This document shows positions 6,500 to 14,202 of a stretch of DNA of 22,133 nucleotides, in pieces. Position 1 is the stretch's first letter. Each line of letters opens with the position of its first letter. A program made the position numbers and the translations under genes. Source of the stretch: a virus; the IMG/VR virus record IMGVR_UViG_3300043470_001195, positions 1 through 22,133 of that record; one strand, 5' to 3'. Below the pieces are notes generated by a model, which made no database searches, was not told the DNA's origin, and worked only from the letters and a program-made list of their open reading frames with translations.

Positions 6500-6961
6500 A
6501 TGATTTATCTCGCCAGCTACAAAGGCACCCAGCCAGGCTTGGCTGGATTGGTCAACCGGGCCATCCGCTTTTTCACCAAAAGCCAATACAGCCACACCGA
6601 GATCTGCCTGGGCGACCCGTTCGCGGGCCCGGTGGACTGCCTGAGCAGCGCCCACCACGAAGGCGGTGTGCGCGTCAAACACATGCAGCTGAGCCCCGCC
6701 AAATGGGACGTGATCGCGCTGCCCCATGTGAGCGAAGGCGCTTACCTGCACTTTCTGGCCGACCACAAAGGCCAGCCGTATGACTTCATCGGCTGCGCCA
6801 GATCGGTGCTGCCATTTGTACGGGGCGAACACCCCCGCAAATGGTTCTGCAGCGAAGTCAGCGCCGCCATCATCGGCCACGCCGAACCATGGCGCATGCA
6901 CCCCGGCGTGCTGCACATGGTCACCAGCCAACAAACATCAATGCAAGGGAACACAGCATGA
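6500..6961 (+). CDS. Permuted NlpC/P60-like (YiiX/papain-like) hydrolase
   Basis: This 153-residue protein shows the order of a circularly permuted NlpC/P60 fold, with the catalytic His early and the Cys late. His32 lies in QYSHTEICLG and Cys117 in KWFCSEV, with GQPYDFIG (91-98) before the Cys as is usual in this family. Such enzymes hydrolyse amide or ester bonds, for example in peptidoglycan peptides or lipids. No signal peptide or membrane segment is seen. It lies between portal and fibre-like genes and ends in an ATGA overlap with the next gene (6958-6961). It may be a virion-associated peptidase or an accessory function. The catalytic call is fairly strong and the substrate is unknown. 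Confidence 0.7.
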   Translation: MIYLASYKGTQPGLAGLVNRAIRFFTKSQYSHTEICLGDPFAGPVDCLSSAHHEGGVRVKHMQLSPAKWDVIALPHVSEGAYLHFLADHKGQPYDFIGCARSVLPFVRGEHPRKWFCSEVSAAIIGHAEPWRMHPGVLHMVTSQQTSMQGNTA

Positions 6962-7257
6962 AAGTCATCCAGATCAAACCCGCCATCTGCTACGCCAACG
7001 GCAAGCGCGTGGTTGCCACACAGCTCAACGTGACCAGCGTGCAAGACAACCTGTTTGACCACGTCATCTTCAAATACACCCTGTTTGACGATGCAGGCCA
7101 GTGGGCGGGCGAGTCCACCTATGCGCTGGTCGGCCTTGCGCAATACCAGACCTGGTTCGCAACCCCAGAGGGCGCGTTTGAGATCGTGGCCGCTGGCATT
7201 GGCTTGGAGATCATCAAGCCTGAAGGCGAGAGCAAGGCTCCTTTCTTGGAGATTTAA
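6958..7257 (+). CDS. Hypothetical phage protein (99 aa)
   Basis: The start at 6958 overlaps the preceding stop as ATGA, so I reject the longer frame that opens at 6841. The product MKVIQIKPAICYANGKRVVATQLNV... is beta-rich with acidic and aromatic residues, and no domain I can name. It ends 3 bases before the large fibre-like gene. Its compact beta character and position suggest a small structural or fibre-associated protein, but that is a guess. Codon use matches the GC-rich neighbours and not the AT-rich core of the next gene. Confidence 0.6.
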   Translation: MKVIQIKPAICYANGKRVVATQLNVTSVQDNLFDHVIFKYTLFDDAGQWAGESTYALVGLAQYQTWFATPEGAFEIVAAGIGLEIIKPEGESKAPFLEI

Positions 7258-7260
7258 TCC

Positions 7261-10143
7261 ATGACGTTTGCACGAACAGCAGCAGTCGCAGGGGCTGGCA
7301 CGGTTTCCTGCACTGGCACGACAACCGTCACAGGGACAGGCACATCGTTTGCAACATTAACAGGCGCAGCAGCTGGTCCTACCCAAGCCCGTGTTGGCGG
7401 CACGATTACCGTGGGTGGCGTAACCAAGACAATTACGGCTATTGCTTCGGCAACCTCGCTAACCACTGATACGGCTTTTGGTACGTTTTCAGCGCAAGCG
7501 TTTACGGTTCAGACAGGCATCACGCAAACTGGCACAGATACGGTGAACCTAAATTTAGGTTCTGCTGCTGGCTTTACGATTACCAACCGTGCTGACCTTT
7601 ATCGCATATTTGATTGCCAAGGGAATGACTTATCTATCAATGGCACTTTAACTGTTGATACGACGATTGCACAATTGCGAAACGATGGAAGTTGCAACAA
7701 TACTTTTGTTGTAAATGGTTCTGTAAATGGCGGGGAAATTATTTTTAATGGTCGTAAAGCAGCAGCCGCAAACGCGCCTTTCCCGTATCCCGGCTTTGAT
7801 TGGTTAGGTACAAATGGATTAAAAATCCTATACTTAACAGGTACTGATGCTTATCCCGGTAAATTTAGATTAAGAGATGCTTGCGTTCGATTTGGCGCAG
7901 ATTGGCTCACTACTTATTCAATACATCGTTCTGTAATTTCGACAGAAGGTTCTAATTGCTGGATTTTATGTGCAAAGGGAACAGGTACGGGGCAACCTCG
8001 TATTAGACAGGACAATTTACAGGCCTCGATTAATTTTCAAGCAACAAAAACGTGGGTTGGTGTTTGGATGAATTTTGGGGTGGCTCAAACTTCATTGGCA
8101 GGTTATACACCAATTGACACCGACGGCCCTGAAATTAATGCTTCTATTATTTCAGTTTCCCCACGCATTCAAATACCCAATTATGATACGACTTATGTGA
8201 AAGCCGCTTATTATGTAGGTTCGCAAATTACACTGTATGGTGGTGGTTGGGTAAATCTTAAGGGTAATTTAAAAGGCACTAATATTGTTTGGTATAGTCA
8301 ATCCGTCAGTGGGGGTACATATAACGTCATTGAGTATTCTAAACAAATAAAAGCAATTTCAAAAGATGCTTTAGGTAATGTTTTAAATGATGGCTATCTC
8401 TACTTTCAACCTGTAGGCTCAAACGTTTCAGGGATTAGAGCAAGAGGAGCTACTTCGGACATTACGTTTAATTTATCACAGAAAAACATTTTAGTTAGTG
8501 GTGGATTTGCTGAAACTGAATTTATTTACGCTTGGGATTATGCAAATACAAATGGTTTAAAAAGCACGCCAAAATTTTTCTGTAGCGGACAAACTTTAGG
8601 AGCAGAAACACATCCAGCTTTTTTAAGTAGATACGGCTACGACAAGCAGCCTATTACACTTACTTTGAGCGGAAACAATACTTTTGAAGTCTCAGCAAGC
8701 CACGCCTCACTGCCAACGACCGACAAAGTGATCGCCAACGCAGCGGCCATCACGGGCGTGACGTTCAACTTCACCACCAAGACCTGGACAAACGCGCTTG
8801 GCTCCACGCGCACCGTTCAGGAAATTTACGACGCGTATCAGTACCAACTGAACCAAACGGCCAACCTGCAACAGCCCGACGACTGCGTGGTGACTGGCAG
8901 CCTGCGCAACTGGGTAGGCTGGACCGGCGTGAACAACGGCACGATCACGGCGGGCGCAGCTGGCCTGCAGCTGGGCTCCAACACCGTCACCAACAACGGC
9001 ACCATCACGGCCCTGTATTTTTCAGGCGGGCAATCGTCCTCCATCCTCACGCTCAAAAACGTCACCGCTGCAGGCGTGGCAGGCGTGTGGCACCCCACCA
9101 CCACAGCCACCGAGCTTTTCCAGACCAACAACACCGCATCGGCCACCGATTACACGCTGTACTACCCACCTGGCTCGGTCGGCCTGGTCAAAAACTACGC
9201 CCGCGAGCTGTACGGCTCGCAGCGCGTGGCAGGCAGCATCACGCTGGCCGCTGGCCTCAACACCGTCAGCTTTGTGGATGTTCCCGATGTGGGCATCACC
9301 CAGCCCGTGCAGGCCACCGTGGCCGCGTACACCGCCATTGGGGGGCCATCCAAGCGTTATGACCGCACGGCGGTGTTCCGGCTCAGCGAACAGGGCATCA
9401 AGCTGGGCCAGATTGCCACCCGAAGCGGCACCAGCATCGAGGGCACTTTCAGCGTGAAGGTGCGCGACGATGCGCCTGCCGTGTATTCGGTGCTGGGCAA
9501 CGTCATCACGATCAAGGCCGCCAGCTACGACGCCGATGCCAAGTTCATCAAAGAGATCGTGACGGGTGGCGGCACCTTCACCGCGTTTGACACCGAGCTG
9601 ATCGGCATCGATGTGGAAGACGCCAACGGCGACAGCTCTGTCAACGTGCAGGGCACCGTGGGCGGCTTGGTGGACGTGTGGAAGTGCGTGAACGGCACCA
9701 TCAACGCCGACTACGCCACCGGCACCAAGATCGCCAGCAACATCAGCGCGGGCAAGTTCCGCTTCACGGGCACCGATGGCTTCAAGCTGATCTTCTACGA
9801 CAAGAGCAGCCTGCTGGCCCGCGATTGCAGCATGAGCAAGGGCAACTATGTGCTGGGCTGGTATGTGTACGACCAAGCCACGGGCGGCCTGACGCAAAGC
9901 CAAAACAGCGACTTTGCCACCATGGTGAGCAAGGTGAGCGACATTTTTGCAGACGTGAACAGCGTGACCAACGGCTTTGTGGAAGCCACCGACAGCCTGC
10001 ACGCGCTGCGGGTGGCGGTGGACACCAAGCCCACGCTGGCCGAGATTGCAGCCACCACGCTGGACGCCAACATCAAGTACGTCAACAACGTGCTGGTGGA
10101 CGGCACAGGCGCAGAGGGTAGCGAGTGGGGGCCTGCAGCATGA
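7261..10143 (+). CDS. Large fibre-like structural protein with AT-rich central module
   Basis: This 960-residue protein begins at ATG 7261, with GGAG about 10 bases upstream. The N-terminal part (about residues 5-80) is Gly/Thr/Ser rich, with the pattern TTTVTGTGTSFATL...VGGTITVGGVTKTITAI seen in virion-attachment domains of phage fibres. Residues about 95-475 are Asn/Tyr/Ile rich beta sequence, consistent with a beta-helix or other receptor-binding module. Their DNA (about 7545-8690) is strikingly AT-rich. From about residue 480 the DNA returns to GC-rich codons and the protein to Gly/Thr-rich beta sequence, with repeated NNGTITA segments at about 558 and 578. The C-terminal 60 residues are helical (LHALRVAVDTKPTLAEIAATTLDANIKYVNNVLV). 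Lying between portal and capsid genes, it could be a head or tail fibre; I cannot decide which. Confidence 0.7.
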   Translation: MTFARTAAVAGAGTVSCTGTTTVTGTGTSFATLTGAAAGPTQARVGGTITVGGVTKTITAIASATSLTTDTAFGTFSAQAFTVQTGITQTGTDTVNLNLGSAAGFTITNRADLYRIFDCQGNDLSINGTLTVDTTIAQLRNDGSCNNTFVVNGSVNGGEIIFNGRKAAAANAPFPYPGFDWLGTNGLKILYLTGTDAYPGKFRLRDACVRFGADWLTTYSIHRSVISTEGSNCWILCAKGTGTGQPRIRQDNLQASINFQATKTWVGVWMNFGVAQTSLAGYTPIDTDGPEINASIISVSPRIQIPNYDTTYVKAAYYVGSQITLYGGGWVNLKGNLKGTNIVWYSQSVSGGTYNVIEYSKQIKAISKDALGNVLNDGYLYFQPVGSNVSGIRARGATSDITFNLSQKNILVSGGFAETEFIYAWDYANTNGLKSTPKFFCSGQTLGAETHPAFLSRYGYDKQPITLTLSGNNTFEVSASHASLPTTDKVIANAAAITGVTFNFTTKTWTNALGSTRTVQEIYDAYQYQLNQTANLQQPDDCVVTGSLRNWVGWTGVNNGTITAGAAGLQLGSNTVTNNGTITALYFSGGQSSSILTLKNVTAAGVAGVWHPTTTATELFQTNNTASATDYTLYYPPGSVGLVKNYARELYGSQRVAGSITLAAGLNTVSFVDVPDVGITQPVQATVAAYTAIGGPSKRYDRTAVFRLSEQGIKLGQIATRSGTSIEGTFSVKVRDDAPAVYSVLGNVITIKAASYDADAKFIKEIVTGGGTFTAFDTELIGIDVEDANGDSSVNVQGTVGGLVDVWKCVNGTINADYATGTKIASNISAGKFRFTGTDGFKLIFYDKSSLLARDCSMSKGNYVLGWYVYDQATGGLTQSQNSDFATMVSKVSDIFADVNSVTNGFVEATDSLHALRVAVDTKPTLAEIAATTLDANIKYVNNVLVDGTGAEGSEWGPAA

Positions 10144-10358
10144 GCCGCACCAGCAGCTGGGCCAAAAGCTGGGCCAACAGCTGGAAGGCCACCTGGGGCA
10201 AGGTGAGCGAAGACGCCCCAGCCGCTGGCGGCGTCAAGCACAAACGCCGCCGCCCATTGCGCATCGGTGCGCCCTGGGTGTGGATGCCGCCACCTGCGCC
10301 GCTGCGCCGCAACCGCCGCCGCCGCGAGGCCGAGCTGCTTTGCTTCATGCGCCCGTGA
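10140..10358 (+). CDS. Small basic protein with S/T-W-x-x repeat (72 aa)
   Basis: ATG 10140 overlaps the fibre stop (ATGA, 10140-10143); an alternative start at 10125 would add five residues. The 72-residue product begins MSRTSSWAKSWANSWKATWGKV, with Trp at residues 7, 11, 15 and 19, each preceded by Ser or Thr: a four-residue period. The rest is very basic and Pro-rich (KHKRRRPLR, PPPAPLRRNRRRRE). Short proteins with SWG-type repeats are seen beside fibre genes in other phages. No function is known to me. Its stop codon touches the second copy of the 33-bp repeat. Confidence 0.55.
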   Translation: MSRTSSWAKSWANSWKATWGKVSEDAPAAGGVKHKRRRPLRIGAPWVWMPPPAPLRRNRRRREAELLCFMRP

Positions 10359-10389
10359 AGTGTTTACCGTTTTGCTTAACAAGTAAACA
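10357..10389 (+). repeat. 33-bp direct repeat copy 2, with internal dyad (candidate operator/promoter element)
   Basis: This copy matches 3930-3962 with one mismatch. Its 27-bp core (10362-10388) has the same GTTTAC/GTAAAC inverted ends. It lies 36 bases before the ATG of the protease/capsid gene, nearly the same distance as copy 1 to its gene. A TTTAAT hexamer at about 10399-10404 could be a -10 element. There is no clear -35, which would fit an activator-dependent promoter. The role is inferred. Confidence 0.75.
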
Positions 10390-10424
10390 CGCCACCGAAT
10401 TTAATCCACGCAAAGGCCACACAC

Positions 10425-12317
10425 ATGACCACTGCCACACACCTGAGCGCCGAGCGAATCGGCCAGATCAACCAAGACAAGCGCAGCGTGCGCGGCTTGG
10501 TGGTCGAACGCGCCGCCATTGACGAAACCGCCCGCACCGCCACCTTGGCCTTTGCCAGTGAGCAGCCTTATGAACGGTGGTGGGGAATCGAGATTTTGGA
10601 CTGCACCCCCAGCGCCATGGACACCAGCCGCCTGCGCTCGGGTGCCAACCTGTTATGCGACCACGACACACGCGATGTCGTGGGCGTCATCGAATCTGTC
10701 GAAATCGGCCCCGACCGGGTAGGTCGTGCCGTGGTGCGCTTTGGCAAAAGCGTTCGCGCAGAGGAAGTGTGGCAAGACGTGCGTGACGGCATCCGCCGCA
10801 ACGTGTCTGTCGGCTACATGATCAACGAGGCATTACTCGAGAGCACAAAGGATGGTGTGGAAACCTACCGCGTGACCTCTTGGACGCCTTACGAAGTTTC
10901 GCTGGTCTCCGTGCCAGCTGACGCCAGCGTTGGCGTGGGCCGAAGCCAAGAGCCCGACACAGCAGCCCCCGCTGCCGTGACCATGGCCACTTTGCCCGAG
11001 CCCGTGCCTGCCCAGCGCACCAAAGTTACCCCCTCCATCAAACCATTCAAAGGCACCAAAATGACTGATTCCGTCATCGAAGTCGTCGACCAGCGTAACC
11101 ACGCCGCCGACATCACCAAAATCGCAGCTTCCATCCCCGGTGGTGCTGACCTGGCCATGAAATCCATCCAGGCTGGCCACACTGTCGAGCAGTTCCAAGC
11201 CGAAGCCCTGCGCGTCATGAGCACCAAGCCCATCGACACCGCTGACATCGGCATGAGCAAGCGCGAAGTCAAGCAATACAGCTTGATGCGTGCCCTTAAC
11301 GCCCTGAGCAACCCCGGCGACCAAGCCGCCCAACGCGCCGCCGCTTTCGAGCGCGAGTGCTCCGAAGAGCAAGCCAAAGTGCTGGGCAAGTCGGCCCGTG
11401 GCCTGTTTGTGCCCAACGAAGTGCAAAAGCGCGACCTGCTGGTCGGCACGCCCACAGCCGGTGGCAACACCGTGGCCACAGACCTGTTGTCTGGCAGCTT
11501 CATCGACATCTTGCGCAACGCCATGGTCATCAACCGCATGGGCGCTCGCATGATGACGGGCTTGGTCGGTCAAGTCGCCATCCCCAAGCACACTGGCAGC
11601 GCCACGGCTTATTGGGTGGCAGAAAACGCCGCGCCTACCGAGTCGCAGCAGTCGTTCGGCCAAGTCACCATGACACCCAAGACCGTGGGCGCATGGACCG
11701 ACATTTCCCGCCGCCTGTTGCTGCAAAGCTCCATCGCGGTCGAGAGCTTGGTGCAAACCGACCTGGCCACCGTGTTGGGCTTGGCCATCCAGCAAGCCGC
11801 CATCAACGGCTCTGGCGCGTCTAACCAGCCAAGCGGCCTGATGACTCTGTTGACCACACCTGCAGTGGTGGGCGGCACCAACGGCGCTGCGCCCACATGG
11901 GCCAACGTGATCGCCTTGGAAACTGCCATCGCATCGGCCAACGCCGACGTGGGCACTCTGGGTTATCTGACCAACGCCAAGGTGCGCGGCAAGCTCAAGT
12001 CGACCGAAAAGTTCAGCACCACCAACGGCCAGCCGATCTTCGAAGCAGGCAACACACCGCTGAACGGTTACCAAACCGCCATCACCAACGCCGTTCCATC
12101 CAACATCACCAAAGGCACAGGCAACAACCTGTCGGCCATGTTGTTCGGCAACTGGGCTGATTTGATGATCGGCATGTGGGGCAGCCTGGACCTGATGGTG
12201 GACCCTTACACCGGCTCCACCGCTGGCACCGTGCGTGTCGTGGCCTTGCAAGACGTCGATGTGGCCGTGCGCAACCTCGAATCGTTCGCATCGTTCGTGG
12301 ACATCGTCACCGCCTGA
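10425..12317 (+). CDS. HK97-type prohead protease fused to major capsid protein
   Basis: This 630-residue protein joins two functions. Residues about 20-180 form an HK97-family prohead protease with likely catalytic His80 (LLCDHD), Ser128 (RNVSVGY) and acidic Glu157 (PYEVSLVSVPAD). Residues about 213-330 form a helical, charged scaffold-like delta region. From about 330 on is the HK97-fold capsid subunit (GNTVATDLLSGSFIDILRN, IPKHTGSATAYWVAENAAPTES, WTDISRRLLLQSS, ending VRNLESFASFVDIVTA). The protease matures the shell by cutting off the delta region. An in-frame ATG at 11061 (residue 213), after AAAGG, could also start a separate capsid chain. It is preceded by repeat copy 2. There is no lambda-type C/Nu3/D/E set, so the head is a mosaic. 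Confidence 0.93.
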   Translation: MTTATHLSAERIGQINQDKRSVRGLVVERAAIDETARTATLAFASEQPYERWWGIEILDCTPSAMDTSRLRSGANLLCDHDTRDVVGVIESVEIGPDRVGRAVVRFGKSVRAEEVWQDVRDGIRRNVSVGYMINEALLESTKDGVETYRVTSWTPYEVSLVSVPADASVGVGRSQEPDTAAPAAVTMATLPEPVPAQRTKVTPSIKPFKGTKMTDSVIEVVDQRNHAADITKIAASIPGGADLAMKSIQAGHTVEQFQAEALRVMSTKPIDTADIGMSKREVKQYSLMRALNALSNPGDQAAQRAAAFERECSEEQAKVLGKSARGLFVPNEVQKRDLLVGTPTAGGNTVATDLLSGSFIDILRNAMVINRMGARMMTGLVGQVAIPKHTGSATAYWVAENAAPTESQQSFGQVTMTPKTVGAWTDISRRLLLQSSIAVESLVQTDLATVLGLAIQQAAINGSGASNQPSGLMTLLTTPAVVGGTNGAAPTWANVIALETAIASANADVGTLGYLTNAKVRGKLKSTEKFSTTNGQPIFEAGNTPLNGYQTAITNAVPSNITKGTGNNLSAMLFGNWADLMIGMWGSLDLMVDPYTGSTAGTVRVVALQDVDVAVRNLESFASFVDIVTA

Positions 12318-12346
12318 TTCGCCTGACAACGGACCGAGCACACACC

Positions 12347-12637
12347 ATGGCCGCGCTGTTCACTGAAGACCTGGATGCCTTCTTCACCGACTTTGGCGAC
12401 ACCGCCACGGTCGGCGGGGCAGACGTGCAGGTCATCTTTGACAACGCCAGCCAAGGCACGCAAGTGGGCATCCTGGGGATGGCGGGCACACAGCCCGCCA
12501 TCACCTGCAAAACCGCCGACCTGGCCGCCGACCCTGTAGGGCTGGCGGCCGTGGTGGGCGGCACCACCTACACCATCACCCAGCACGACCCCGATGGCAC
12601 CGGCATCAGCCTGTGTCTTTTGGAGATTGCAGCATGA
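12347..12637 (+). CDS. Head-tail joining protein, gpFII-like
   Basis: This 96-residue protein begins at ATG 12347; the frame opens earlier (12176), but that part lies within the capsid gene. The sequence (MAALFTEDLDAFFTDFGDTATVGG...VQVIFDNAS...GGTTYTITQHDPDGTG...LLEIA) has the layout of lambda gpFII-type joining proteins: a helical start, a beta core and a final strand pair around an inter-strand DPDGTG turn. gpFII sits at the head-tail interface. The place after the capsid gene and before the tail terminator fits. Its stop overlaps the next start (ATGA, 12634-12637). Confidence 0.7.
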   Translation: MAALFTEDLDAFFTDFGDTATVGGADVQVIFDNASQGTQVGILGMAGTQPAITCKTADLAADPVGLAAVVGGTTYTITQHDPDGTGISLCLLEIAA

Positions 12638-13065
12638 CCAGCCTGGCCAATACAGCCGTCACAGCCGTCATGCAAGCCCTGCAGGCAGCGCCTGCTGTGG
12701 CGGGTAATGTGGGCCGCGTGCTGCTGCGCCCCGTGGCCAAGTCGGTCACGGGCGCGGTGGTAGTGCGGCCTGTGGGCAGCGTCATTCTCGAATCGTCGCT
12801 GCCCGGCGCGCCCATTGCGTGGGTCACCACCGTCGCCATCGAATGCTATGCCCGCGCCCCCGCAGGCATCAGCCCCGATGTGGCGGTAGACCCGCTGGTG
12901 CAGTCCGTTTACGCCCGGCTCATGGCCGACGTCACCCTGGGCGGTGCCGTCAACCTGCTAGAGCCGCAAGACATCAATTTTGACTTTGACGTAGACGGCG
13001 AACAAACCGCCTGCGCCACCCTTGTTTTTACATTCCGGCAAATCGCCGCCCCTGGCATCTTTTAA
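12634..13065 (+). CDS. Tail terminator/completion protein, gpU-like
   Basis: This 143-residue protein, coupled to the joining gene by ATGA, has the features of minor tail protein U-type terminators. It has an N-terminal helix (MTSLANTAVTAVMQALQAA), a strand/turn region with WVTTVAIECYARAP, a helix PDVAVDPLVQSVYARLMAD, and final strands INFDFDVDGEQTACATLVFTFRQ. These proteins form a ring that ends tail tube growth and meets the head connector. It directly precedes the tail tube gene, the order U then V in lambda. A separate gpZ-like gene is not seen, so this protein or the previous one may cover that role. Confidence 0.7.
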   Translation: MTSLANTAVTAVMQALQAAPAVAGNVGRVLLRPVAKSVTGAVVVRPVGSVILESSLPGAPIAWVTTVAIECYARAPAGISPDVAVDPLVQSVYARLMADVTLGGAVNLLEPQDINFDFDVDGEQTACATLVFTFRQIAAPGIF

Positions 13066-13076
13066 AGGAGTCCATC

Positions 13077-13724
13077 ATGGCTTACTACTTCCCCGAAGGT
13101 TCGAAGTTCTATTTCTCGAACACCCTGGCCGCCGCCAAGGCTGTTACCGCTGTTTCCAACGCCGCCCCAGCTGTGGCCACTTGCGTGGCCCACGGCTTTG
13201 CCGACAACGACGAGCTGTTGTTCACTTCCGGCTGGGAAGACGCGACAGACAGCGTATTCAAGGCCGACCAACTCACCGCCGACACCTTCGGCCTGTTGGG
13301 TCTGAACAGCGTGAACACGTCGTTCTACCCATCCGGCAGCGGCTCAGGCACGGTGCAGAAAATCACCAACTGGACCGAAATCCCGCAAGTGCTGACCATC
13401 AGCACCAACGGTGGCGACGCCCGCTTCACCACCATCGAGCCGCTGGCCAAGCGCAACTCCATCAACGTGCCCACGGGCTTTAATGCCATGAGCGTCAGCG
13501 TGACCATGGGCCACGACCCAGCCAACGCCAACTACCAGCAAATGGTCGACATCGCGCGCGGCCTGAGCAAAGTGGCTTTCAAGATGGTGCTGAGCGGCGG
13601 CGCTGTGGCTTACGGCTACGGCTACATGAGCGTCAACGAAGCCCCAAGCCTGAACCGCAACCAAGCCAACCAGGTCACCGCTGCGCTCACGTTCTTGGGC
13701 CGCTTCATGTCCTACGCCAGCTGA
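13077..13724 (+). CDS. Major tail tube protein, gpV-like
   Basis: This 215-residue protein has the best ribosome binding site in the window (AAAGGAG, 13063-13069) before ATG 13077, as expected for a protein made in many copies. Its sequence is beta-rich, with an N-terminal YYFPEGSKFYFSNT, then VCVAHGFADNDELLFTSGWE-like strands (residues about 37-60) and conserved-looking VSVTMGHDPAN and FKMVLSGGAVAYGYGYMSVNEAPSLNRNQANQVTAAL segments. These fit the tail tube fold of lambda V-type proteins, which stack as hexameric rings around the tape measure. It is followed by hairpins and then the G/GT chaperones, the lambda order V-G-T-H. Confidence 0.82.
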   Translation: MAYYFPEGSKFYFSNTLAAAKAVTAVSNAAPAVATCVAHGFADNDELLFTSGWEDATDSVFKADQLTADTFGLLGLNSVNTSFYPSGSGSGTVQKITNWTEIPQVLTISTNGGDARFTTIEPLAKRNSINVPTGFNAMSVSVTMGHDPANANYQQMVDIARGLSKVAFKMVLSGGAVAYGYGYMSVNEAPSLNRNQANQVTAALTFLGRFMSYAS

Positions 13725-13735
13725 TCCAGCTGCCA

Positions 13736-13791
13736 CCGGGCTGGCTTTGGCCGCCCGGCTGTTTTTGTGCGCGGCAGGTGGGCTTCCCACC
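13736..13791 (+). terminator. Hairpin with T-run after tail tube gene (terminator or attenuator), plus second hairpin
   Basis: CCGGGC (13736-13741) pairs with GCCCGG (13753-13758), and the inner GGC (13743-13745) pairs with GCC (13750-13752) around a TTTG loop, with T13742 bulged. TTTTT follows at 13762-13766. A second hairpin, GGTGGG-CTT-CCCACC, is at 13777-13791. Together they sit between the very abundant tail tube gene and the chaperone genes, where partial termination would lower downstream expression. The remainder of this 142-base gap holds no gene I can support. Confidence 0.6.
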
Positions 13792-13866
13792 GCAGGTCGG
13801 CCCCGAGCCTGCAGCCGCGCACTCCCATCGGGCACCACTTCAATCACTCCATCAATCGGGCAAACC

Positions 13867-14202
13867 ATGGCAATCAAAATCACCATTTCAGACACCGTCG
13901 GCATCAAAGTGCGCGGAACCATCAACAACGAAGCGGGCGTGGCCCAGCCTTTTGACTTTGGCCTGACCTGCAAGCGCCTCGACGCCGACCAGATCCGCGC
14001 CGAGCTGGCCAGCGGCGAAGAAGCCAGCCTGACCGACTTCTTGGTCAAAGTGGCCCACGGCTGGAACGGCGTCAAGGGTGACGACGACAAACCCCTCGAA
14101 TTCTCCGAAGGCTCACTGCGTGAGCTTTGCAAAATCCCCGGCGTGGCTGCGGTCGCGTTTCGCACCTACCTGAGCGAAGTCGGGGCGAAGGAAAAAAACT
14201 AA
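13867..14202 (+). CDS. Tail assembly chaperone G (gpG-like, zero-frame product)
   Basis: This 111-residue protein begins at ATG 13867; the frame opens at 13747 but the extra part is non-coding in character. It fits the lambda G type: a small acidic alpha/beta protein (IKITISDTVGIKVRGTIN, ASLTDFLVKVAHGW, SLRELCKIPGVAAVAFRTYLSEV) lying between tail tube and tape measure genes. G and its frameshifted form GT bind the tape measure and recruit tail tube protein. The last codons are GAA AAA AAC TAA, so the slippery site directly precedes the stop. Confidence 0.8.
   Translation: MAIKITISDTVGIKVRGTINNEAGVAQPFDFGLTCKRLDADQIRAELASGEEASLTDFLVKVAHGWNGVKGDDDKPLEFSEGSLRELCKIPGVAAVAFRTYLSEVGAKEKN

Noticed and set aside
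10833-12341. 502-residue - strand frame opposite the protease/capsid gene
   Set aside because: Shadow of a firmly identified + strand gene, with His/Gly/Val composition typical of antisense frames.
14127-14198. Independent ATG start at 14127 for the T-like chaperone part
   Set aside because: It lies within G in the wrong frame without a ribosome binding site; the -1 slip site explains access to the T part.
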